Below, piece by piece: positions 14,292-20,303 of a DNA stretch of 20,303 nucleotides. A model generated the notes under the pieces. That model was not told the DNA's origin and did no database searches. It worked only from the letters and a program-made list of their open reading frames with translations. This DNA comes from JANJUB01 sp964586225 (GTDB taxonomy: Bacteria > Armatimonadota > Fimbriimonadia > Fimbriimonadales > Fimbriimonadaceae): contig CAZPHD010000050.1 in assembly GCA_964586225.1 (NCBI GenBank), positions 1 to 20,303 on the forward strand, in the 5' to 3' direction. A program made the position numbers and the translations under genes. The first letter of the stretch is position 1, and each line of letters opens with the position of its first letter.

Positions 14292-15224
14292 GTGAGCCAC
14301 AGCGACGCGACCGGAATGTTCATCAACGAGACCCACACCTCAGCCGCCATCTGGCAGTATCGGGTCGAAAAGATGATTCTCGAAGGCAAGACGAAGTATC
14401 AGACCTACCAAATCGCCACCGTTCCCCGGTTCGGCAAGTCGTTGTTTCTGGACTACAACATTCAGACCTCGCTCATGGACGAATACATCTTCCACGAGTG
14501 CATGAGTCAGCCCGCGATGACGCTCCACCCGAACCCCAAGAAGGTGCTCGTGTGCGGTGGCGGGGAAGGGGCCACGCTCCGCGAGGCGCTCGCCCACAAC
14601 ACCGTCACTGACGCGGTTATGGTGGACATCGACGAGGAGCTCGTGGACATGGTCAAGGTTCACATGCCCGAGTGGCATCAGGGCGCGTTTGAAGATCCGC
14701 GCACGACGCTGATTCATACCGATGCCCGCGCCTGGATCGCGGAGCATAAGGGCGCAAACTTTGACGTCATCCTGAGCGACCTGCCCAACCCGCACGAAGA
14801 TGGCCCCGGTCAGATGCTCTTCACCCGCGAGTATTTCCAACTCTGCGCCGATGCGATGAGCGAGGATGGCGTGTTTGCGATGCAGGCGGGCTCAGCCAAC
14901 GAGAACTATCCAGCGTGCATGGCGTCTTGCATCAAGACGCTGGAGGCCATGTCCGACGTGTTCCCGCATGTGGCGGGCTACTACGGCATCGTGTCCACGT
15001 TCTTCCAGCCGTGGGGCTTTGTGTTGGCTTCCAAGAAGCACGATCCTTTTGCTTTGACACAGGCGAAGATTGAGAAGCGCCACGCCGAGCGAGGGGTTTC
15101 GAATCGCTACTACACGGGCCGCTTCCACCAGGCTTGCTTCACGCTTCCCGAGTATCTGCTGCGAGCGGTGGAGACAGAAGGTCGGATACTAACCGACGCC
15201 GAACCGTTTGTTTGGGATGCGTAA
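14292..15224 (+). CDS. speE: Polyamine aminopropyltransferase (spermidine/thermospermine synthase family)
   Basis: A 310-residue protein that should transfer aminopropyl groups from decarboxylated SAM to a polyamine. The substrate-binding N-domain (KTKYQTYQIATVPRFGKSLF) precedes the Rossmann domain with GGGEGATLRE (89-98), VMVDIDEELVDMVKVHMPEW and DARAWI. GGGEGAT with MVDID, HMPEWHQGAF is the wording of Thermus-type and thermospermine-synthase-like enzymes rather than E. coli SpeE (GGGDGG). The catalytic loop is SDLPNPHED (D163 to N166): the second Asp of the usual DxxD is Asn. Start is GTG 14292; ATG 14316 is an alternative. It is divergent from the halogenase-like gene with 61 bases between. 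Confidence 0.92.
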   Translation: MSHSDATGMFINETHTSAAIWQYRVEKMILEGKTKYQTYQIATVPRFGKSLFLDYNIQTSLMDEYIFHECMSQPAMTLHPNPKKVLVCGGGEGATLREALAHNTVTDAVMVDIDEELVDMVKVHMPEWHQGAFEDPRTTLIHTDARAWIAEHKGANFDVILSDLPNPHEDGPGQMLFTREYFQLCADAMSEDGVFAMQAGSANENYPACMASCIKTLEAMSDVFPHVAGYYGIVSTFFQPWGFVLASKKHDPFALTQAKIEKRHAERGVSNRYYTGRFHQACFTLPEYLLRAVETEGRILTDAEPFVWDA

Positions 15225-15272
15225 TGGGCGTGGGGCGCGCGACACCGTAGTCCCGCAGCAGAGCGAATAGAC

Positions 15273-17123
15273 ATGGCGAAAATCGAAAACCACCAATACA
15301 CGATCGAGGAGGCGTTCAGCAACTGCTTTTATCTCGTACCTGACTATCAGCGCGAATATGTGTGGAAGGAGCGCGAAGTTCGGCAACTCCTGGAAGACAT
15401 ATGCGATCAGAGCGACGCAGCTGGGGACAGAGACTATTTCATCGGTACGGTAATCGTCGCGCCAACCTCCGAAAAGAACCACTTGGAGGTCATCGATGGC
15501 CAGCAGCGGTTGACCACCTTCTACTTGTTGCTGTGCGCCCTCAAAGTGCGCTTCGCTGGGTTGCCCCAAGAGGCAATGCTGCAGAACCTCATTCGCACGA
15601 GCTACACATCAACGACGGGCGACGTCATCGAAAAGCTCAAGCTTGACCCCCGTTACGAACACTCAGGTGAAGTGATCCGCGCATTAGTCTACGCTAATGG
15701 CGATCCAAATACCGTACGCGGTGTGGTAAAGGCACAGAGCGTGCCGAGTTTTGGCTCGCTTGAGAACTTGCTCGATGCGTACGAGATCATTTGGGAATAC
15801 CTGAACGAGAACATGGACGAACTCCATGAACTAAGGGCGTTTTGGGGCTACCTTGCGAACCACGTCGTGTTCATCCAGATCAGCACAGACGTGAGCAGTG
15901 CGCTGAAGATTTTTGAGACGATCAATGAACGGGGTGTTGGGCTTAATCCCATGGACCTACTTAAGAATCTACTGTTCACGCATGTAGATCCTTCGCAGTT
16001 CACTTCTCTGAAGAGTGAGTGGAAGAAGATCACGGGGCCCCTAGAGAAGGCGAAGGAGAAGCCTCTGCGCTTCTTGCGCTATTTTCTAATGGCGAACTAC
16101 GTGATCCAAAATCCAGAAGCGAAACTCGAGAAGGAACGGACCGAGCCTGTGCTTCGAGAAGACCAGATCTACGACTGGCTTACCCACCCCATCCATGCGA
16201 AGAAGTGTGATTATGCCGCCGACCCGTTCGGATTCGTGCGTAGAATCGCCCGCGGTGCCGAACTGTACGTAGGCTTTGTTTCGGACCGGGACAACCATGG
16301 GGAGCACTGCTGGCAGATGGATAACTTGCGGAAGTTATCAGGAGGTGCCTTTACTCTGCACACCATCATGTTGTTAGCGGCTGCTCCGCTGCCCCAAGCT
16401 ATGTTCAGGCACTTTGTGGCGCAGCTGGAGTGTTTTATGTTCATCCACTTCTTCACCCAGTCTCCAGCGAAGGAGTTGGAGAGGCGATTCTCGCACTGGG
16501 CGGACAAGCTGAGGACCATCGCTGCTCTTCCTAGCGTTGAACAGAGGGCAGCCTTGAACACATTCATAGATGAGCACCTTCGGGTCGAAGCTGAGGCAAA
16601 GAAGCACCTGCTGGAAGATGTGTTGATCCGATACAATCTTAATACGCTTCAAAAGTATCGAACTCGATACTTCCTTGCAAAAATTGCGCAGCAAATGGAT
16701 ATGGCATATCAGGGCACGAAGGAGACAACCTACCTAACAGACCTGATGAAGTTGGAGATTGAGCACATTCTCCCGAACAACCCTGAGGCAGATCTACTGG
16801 AGTCATTTGAGGCGGAGAATCCCGCGACGAGCTACGAGTCGTTGAAGAATCGCCTGGGTAACCTGACATTGTTGGAGAAGCCGATCAACATCGTTCTTGG
16901 GAACGAGTTCTTCGAACGGAAGAAGGAGGAGTATCCAAAGAGCGCAACATATCTGACGCGATCTATCAGTCAGCTTGCCGAGGTCGGTATGAACACGTCG
17001 ATTAGTCGGATCAACACAAGATTGAAGGCATTCGATTCGTGGGGTGCGGGTCAAATCGAGGAACGACAAGCTGTCTTAGCTAGCTTTGCCGAAGATGTCT
17101 GGCGGATTCGGCAGATGGAATAG
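15273..17123 (+). CDS. GmrSD-like DUF262-DUF1524 type IV restriction nuclease
   Basis: A 616-residue single-chain protein. The N-terminal DUF262 domain has VPDYQREYVW (22-31), DGQQRLTT (75-82) and INERGVGLNPMDLLK (N218 onward), the ParB-like nucleotide-binding motifs of GmrS. The C-terminal DUF1524 HNH domain has LEIEHILPNN (H498) and NRLGNLTLLEKPIN (N526 onward), the active-site strand of GmrD. This fold cuts DNA carrying modified bases, such as glucosylated hydroxymethylcytosine in phage, and is found in other defence systems (SspE-like). It starts at ATG 15273, 49 bases after speE, with no clear Shine-Dalgarno. Codon use looks more AT-tolerant than in the neighbours, which would fit transfer. 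Both active sites seem intact. Confidence 0.9.
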   Translation: MAKIENHQYTIEEAFSNCFYLVPDYQREYVWKEREVRQLLEDICDQSDAAGDRDYFIGTVIVAPTSEKNHLEVIDGQQRLTTFYLLLCALKVRFAGLPQEAMLQNLIRTSYTSTTGDVIEKLKLDPRYEHSGEVIRALVYANGDPNTVRGVVKAQSVPSFGSLENLLDAYEIIWEYLNENMDELHELRAFWGYLANHVVFIQISTDVSSALKIFETINERGVGLNPMDLLKNLLFTHVDPSQFTSLKSEWKKITGPLEKAKEKPLRFLRYFLMANYVIQNPEAKLEKERTEPVLREDQIYDWLTHPIHAKKCDYAADPFGFVRRIARGAELYVGFVSDRDNHGEHCWQMDNLRKLSGGAFTLHTIMLLAAAPLPQAMFRHFVAQLECFMFIHFFTQSPAKELERRFSHWADKLRTIAALPSVEQRAALNTFIDEHLRVEAEAKKHLLEDVLIRYNLNTLQKYRTRYFLAKIAQQMDMAYQGTKETTYLTDLMKLEIEHILPNNPEADLLESFEAENPATSYESLKNRLGNLTLLEKPINIVLGNEFFERKKEEYPKSATYLTRSISQLAEVGMNTSISRINTRLKAFDSWGAGQIEERQAVLASFAEDVWRIRQME

Positions 17124-17260
17124 CTCTGTACACGCTGCTCAAGATGTCCTGTCGACCGTGCTATTGTCACATAGTTGGAAAGTGTTTAGGGGTGGCTTTG
17201 CCCCCGCGAGCTGCCCGTAATGACCAGAGTCTTTGAGGTCTTGCCGCAATGAGTGGACGC

Positions 17261-18961
17261 TCACCCCACCGTCACCGTCTCCCGCACAACCCCCGCTCGC
17301 TCGTGGCGAGCCACCAACTCATATGTCCCCGGACCGACCACCCATTCGAACACGGCCACGTCATCCGTCGAGTTCATCTGCCAACCAAACCCACTCGCCG
17401 AGACGTGATCCCAGCCCACGAGTTGCCCCGCGTCGCGCCGCAGCGCACCACTCAAAAGCCACGACGGCACCGGCTTGCCCGCGCCCTCAAGCGGCTCCCC
17501 GGCTCGCGTGATCTCGCCCACCACGCCCCGCACCAACTTCTTCTCGACCGCCAGCTTGGTCACGTTCGTGGGTAAGAATCCCGTGTTCTGCACGGCAAAC
17601 CGCACCCGGAAGGCATCATCTCCCACCGGCTCCGTAACGACAGCCCGAAGCTCCAGCTTTGGAGATGCCAGGGCCATCCAAATCGCCCAGTCGCCGAACG
17701 TGGAGACCTCTTTCTCCAAGAACTTCGCGGGTGGATTTCGGAACGCATAGTGCGCATCCCATCCCCCGAGCTCCACCGGGCCTAGCTGCGGGTGCTCGAA
17801 CGCATACCAGTCGACATAGCCGAGCCCACCCAACTCCTTGTCTGACCACTGAAGCAGCTTGATGTCGTCCTCGAAGGGGTGGTCTCGGAACCAGTCGATG
17901 TACTTGTAGTCGGTGATCCCGGCTTGGCGTTGCGGCGACCAAATCTCCGTCGTCCACGCATGAACGCCGCGGTGCTCATACATCCAGTCGTCAAACACGC
18001 CCGTGATCACCTCCTTCGGGTGGTAGCGGAACTCGTGGTAGTTGCTGATTGCCGGGTAGCCGGTGATTTCGGTGCCCTTCGTGCCAAAGGTCTGATACAC
18101 CCACAGGTCTTCGGGCGGCATCTGGTCGTCCGCGTAGCGGCTCGGCGGTCGCAGGTGGACGCCGCTGAACGTGTGGAACGTGATCGCGCCGCAGATGTTG
18201 GGTCGGTCAACGATCGCCTGTACCACGGTGCGAATCTCGGGCTCGCTCGTGGGATAGGGCCCCGCGCCGTGCTGTTCGCTTTCGGGACGCCACGCGCTGG
18301 GGAAGTTGCGGTTGAGGTCGAGTCCTTCCTTGATCTTGCGACCGCGCATGGTCATGCCGTCAAAATGGTGGAACAGCCCCTCCGCGAACACGCGGTAATA
18401 GTGCCCGCCCGTTTCGCCAGGGGCGCGCCGCTTGAGCAGTCGCGGCTCTTCCTCGGCGATCTTCCAGGGGCCATTGGGGTCGGGGATGCGCATGTTGAGG
18501 ATGCGGCCATCGCCATCGATGTCGCTGCGCTCAAGCCCTTGAGGGTCGTCTTCGGCGTAAGGCCAGGGCCGAGTTGAACTTCGGATCACGCGGGGCGGAT
18601 TCTCCAGCGCCCATTCGGCACCATCGGGATTGAAGCGGGGAACCAGATAAAACGTGCGGGTTTCGAGGACGCGCTTCGTCGTGTCGTCGGTGCGAGTGCA
18701 GAGTTGGTTGAGCAGGTAAAGCACCGCTGTGCCGGGGCTGACTTCGGTGGCGTGGATGTTCGCGTCGCACCAATACGCGGGCTTCTCGTCGTGCCGCCCG
18801 GCCATCCGATCGGTTACGGTGACGAGCCAGATATCGCGCCCCTCGTGGCTCTTGCCAATGCTGGTGACTTCGACCAGGTGCGGATATTCCTCGGCGTAGG
18901 CGTGGAGGAGCGCGGTCAGGTCGTCGTAGCGGTAATACCGATCAAAGGCAATGTCGGGCAT
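17261..18961 (-). CDS. M14-family zinc carboxypeptidase
   Basis: A 566-residue peptidase. The zinc site is complete: HATE (H70, E73) and H263 in ITFHTFSG; the catalytic Glu is E339 in AWTTEIWSPQ. RFNPDGAEW (109-117) and DLNRNFP (215-221) are the usual arginine-substrate blocks. There is an insert with DIDGDGRI (147-154), a calcium-loop-like DxDxDG, between them. The C-terminal 130 residues are strand-rich (VTEPVGDDAFRVRFAVQNTG, then FEWVVGPGTYELVARHERAG) and resemble a beta-sandwich accessory domain. No signal peptide is visible at the N-terminus (MPDIAFDRYY), so it may act in the cytoplasm. The ATG is six bases after TAATCT, i.e. a leaderless start. Confidence 0.93.
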   Translation of the reverse strand: MPDIAFDRYYRYDDLTALLHAYAEEYPHLVEVTSIGKSHEGRDIWLVTVTDRMAGRHDEKPAYWCDANIHATEVSPGTAVLYLLNQLCTRTDDTTKRVLETRTFYLVPRFNPDGAEWALENPPRVIRSSTRPWPYAEDDPQGLERSDIDGDGRILNMRIPDPNGPWKIAEEEPRLLKRRAPGETGGHYYRVFAEGLFHHFDGMTMRGRKIKEGLDLNRNFPSAWRPESEQHGAGPYPTSEPEIRTVVQAIVDRPNICGAITFHTFSGVHLRPPSRYADDQMPPEDLWVYQTFGTKGTEITGYPAISNYHEFRYHPKEVITGVFDDWMYEHRGVHAWTTEIWSPQRQAGITDYKYIDWFRDHPFEDDIKLLQWSDKELGGLGYVDWYAFEHPQLGPVELGGWDAHYAFRNPPAKFLEKEVSTFGDWAIWMALASPKLELRAVVTEPVGDDAFRVRFAVQNTGFLPTNVTKLAVEKKLVRGVVGEITRAGEPLEGAGKPVPSWLLSGALRRDAGQLVGWDHVSASGFGWQMNSTDDVAVFEWVVGPGTYELVARHERAGVVRETVTVG

Positions 18962-18967
18962 GTCGCT

Positions 18968-18973
18968 AGATTA
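18968..18973 (-). promoter_or_regulatory. -10 element, leaderless carboxypeptidase transcript
   Basis: TAATCT is followed by six bases (AGCGAC) and the ATG at 18961. It faces the TATACT of the divergent gene only 18 bp away, so the two promoters share about 42 bp in total. No good -35 element is seen. Confidence 0.5.
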
Positions 18974-18991
18974 CCGAGGAACGGAACTCGC

Positions 18992-18997
18992 TATACT
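18992..18997 (+). promoter_or_regulatory. -10 element, leaderless transcript of small exported protein
   Basis: TATACT is followed by six bases (CGGCTC) and the ATG at 19004, the same geometry as at 545-557. The hexamer is identical to that before the ArsR-type gene. Confidence 0.5.
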
Positions 18998-19003
18998 CGG
19001 CTC

Positions 19004-19408
19004 ATGATCACGTCGATTGGCGCTTTACTCCTGCTGCTGATGCCGCAAGATACGGCCCGTCCGGTTGGAACGACGGCCCAGTCGTACCAGAACTACGTGT
19101 TCCTAGAAGAGGAAGGCACAGCGATTCGTTGGGTTCTCTCGCTTGGCAGTGGACGCGTTGTTGCTGTGACGGGTCCGTTGCATCAACTCGGGCCGGGCTT
19201 TTGGAGGGTCCGCAGTCCTAGAGCTCTCATCAGTATTGGAAACGGTGAAGTGATGCGCGTGTCGTGTGCATTCGCTTGGATCGTTGCATTAGCAGACGGG
19301 GGCATTGAGTTGGTCACGAAACTAAGAACGGCTACGGAAACATTGCAGGTTAGGACTGCGCATCGAGATCGCCAGTTCGTTGCGGAGCTTCGGGCGCGTG
19401 GTGGATGA
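19004..19408 (+). CDS. Small putative exported protein of unknown function
   Basis: A 134-residue protein. The first residues (MITSIGALLLLLMPQD) form a short hydrophobic segment, so a signal peptide or anchor is likely though it lacks a strong basic start. The rest looks like a mostly beta protein (FLEEEGTAIRWVLSLGSGRV, then RVRSPRALISIGNGEVMRVS) with a helical, basic end (RTAHRDRQFVAELRARGG). I recognise no family. A longer in-frame reading begins at 18704 but would be antisense to the peptidase. The leaderless -10 and hydrophobic start favour ATG 19004. Confidence 0.62.
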   Translation: MITSIGALLLLLMPQDTARPVGTTAQSYQNYVFLEEEGTAIRWVLSLGSGRVVAVTGPLHQLGPGFWRVRSPRALISIGNGEVMRVSCAFAWIVALADGGIELVTKLRTATETLQVRTAHRDRQFVAELRARGG

Positions 19409-19454
19409 CGTCCCGCCGCTCAGAGCAGATGCATGCCTCTTCAGGTATCACTTG

Positions 19455-20303
19455 CTAGCCTAGCCGCTCTGGACGCACCACTTGCCCCGACTCCAGCGAC
19501 GCCACAATCGCCCGCATGACGAGCACCGTCTGCAGCCCTTCTCGCAGATCAGGCGAGTTCGGAATACCGTCCAGAATCGCCCGCGCAAAGCTGTCCGCGT
19601 AGTTCGCGAACTCGCCGTAGTGCATCCCCTTCAGCTCGTGGCGGAAGTAGTATCCGCTCATCGCGTGGTGGAAGTCCTCCTCGATCTCGACGCCGCGCTC
19701 GTCGTGGTAGGTGAACCGCAGGTCCGGATAGCGAGCCAGCGAACTCCCCCGATCGCCCATCAAGAAGCACTCGATCAAGGCTCGAGCGCGGGGAAGCTCG
19801 TGGAAGCCATAGTTGCCCAGCACGCGCCCAATCCGCCCATTCGACGAGCGCAGATTCACGGAGATCGCGTCCGGCGTCCTCATCCCGTGTTCCGCGCCGA
19901 GCGCCGTAATCGTGCCGACCGCGTGGACCTCCTCAATCTCGCCTAGATACCATCGCACGAGATCGACCGGATGGCTCAGGCCAAGATACGCCCAATGCGT
20001 GTCGCTCACCGTCCACGGCGACTTCTCGTAATACCAATCCATCCGGTGGTTGTAGTGCGCGTCGAGCACCTCGACGTCGCCAAACGCGCCCTGCTCGAAC
20101 AGCTCGCGCTGCCGCTGGAAGGGTTCGTAGAATCGGGTGGATTGCCCGACTTGGAGCCGCCTACCCGTGCGCTCCGCCACCGCCAGCAGGTCAGGGATGG
20201 CAGCCGGATCGTTGATGAGCGGTTTCGTGCAGATGACATGCTTGCCGGCCTCCATGGCGCGAATGATCTGCTCGGCGTGGAGGGAATCGGGTGTGTATAT
20301 GGC
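19455..20303 (-). CDS. Gfo/Idh/MocA-family oxidoreductase (5' end outside window)
   Basis: The minus strand is open from the window edge to a TAG at 19455, about 282 residues of the protein. The edge begins AIYTPDSLHAEQIIRAMEAG, then KHVICTKPLINDPAAIPDLL, which is the end of the NAD-binding Rossmann domain with the family 'EKP' motif written as CTKP. The GFO_IDH_MocA alpha/beta domain follows, with HPVDLVRWYLGEIEEVHAVG, including the typical 'G.H..D' type helix written here as SHPVDL. Substrate unknown; probably a sugar or inositol derivative. The ATG at 20255 is internal, not the real start, since homology continues upstream. It is convergent with the small exported gene. Confidence 0.93.
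   Translation of the reverse strand, partial: AIYTPDSLHAEQIIRAMEAGKHVICTKPLINDPAAIPDLLAVAERTGRRLQVGQSTRFYEPFQRQRELFEQGAFGDVEVLDAHYNHRMDWYYEKSPWTVSDTHWAYLGLSHPVDLVRWYLGEIEEVHAVGTITALGAEHGMRTPDAISVNLRSSNGRIGRVLGNYGFHELPRARALIECFLMGDRGSSLARYPDLRFTYHDERGVEIEEDFHHAMSGYYFRHELKGMHYGEFANYADSFARAILDGIPNSPDLREGLQTVLVMRAIVASLESGQVVRPERLG

Noticed and set aside
17189..17205. GGGGTGGCTTTGCCCCC as a terminator between convergent genes
   Set aside because: The stem needs a bulge, is short, and has no T-run on either side.
1..20303. CRISPR array, insertion sequence, integrase or prophage genes
   Set aside because: No regularly spaced repeats, transposase or recombinase motifs were found on either strand.

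Overview
The window is a compact bacterial chromosome segment of moderately high GC, with almost every base assigned to a gene and no gene-free stretch above about 150 bases. The lineage cannot be named with certainty. The flagellar switch/export gene order, a Thermus-like aminopropyltransferase, exported low-complexity proteins and an apparent abundance of leaderless genes fit a deep-branching Terrabacteria-type organism; Armatimonadota (Fimbriimonas-like) is my best guess, from general resemblance only.

Layout. At 1-445 (minus) is the start of a secreted small-domain protein cut by the window edge. At 557-1795 (plus) is an overlapping three-gene operon: ArsR-type repressor, SRPBCC/AHSA1 protein and a small membrane protein, with a candidate operator over the promoter. 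At 1903-3668 (minus) is a three-gene cassette: a PD-(D/E)XK-like nuclease, a DUF5343 protein and a Swt1-like HEPN protein. It reads as an undescribed defence or toxin-antitoxin module and lies beside a tRNA-Glu(CTC) gene (3813-3889, minus). At 3917-9869 (minus) is a tightly packed flagellar operon: fliM, a fliY/fliN-type switch gene, fliO, fliP, fliQ, fliR, flhB and a coupled secreted protein of unknown function. It is preceded by a near-consensus sigma-28 promoter and a hairpin touching the fliM start codon.

The right half holds single genes and small units: an APH-type phosphotransferase (plus), galE with an exported YCII-domain protein (minus), a flavin-dependent halogenase-like oxidoreductase (minus) divergent from an aminopropyltransferase (plus), a single-chain GmrSD-like DUF262-DUF1524 nuclease (plus), an M14 zinc carboxypeptidase (minus) divergent from a small exported protein (plus), and the truncated start side of a Gfo/Idh/MocA oxidoreductase (minus).

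Two themes stand out. First, several genes that lead transcription units have a TANNNT (or CATACT) hexamer ending 6-7 bases before the start codon, as expected for leaderless mRNAs, whereas genes inside operons use overlaps, tiny gaps or Shine-Dalgarno sites. Second, the window has two separate anti-foreign-DNA candidates, the HEPN/DUF5343/nuclease cassette and the GmrSD-like enzyme. All domain assignments come from reading motifs by eye; no search was run.
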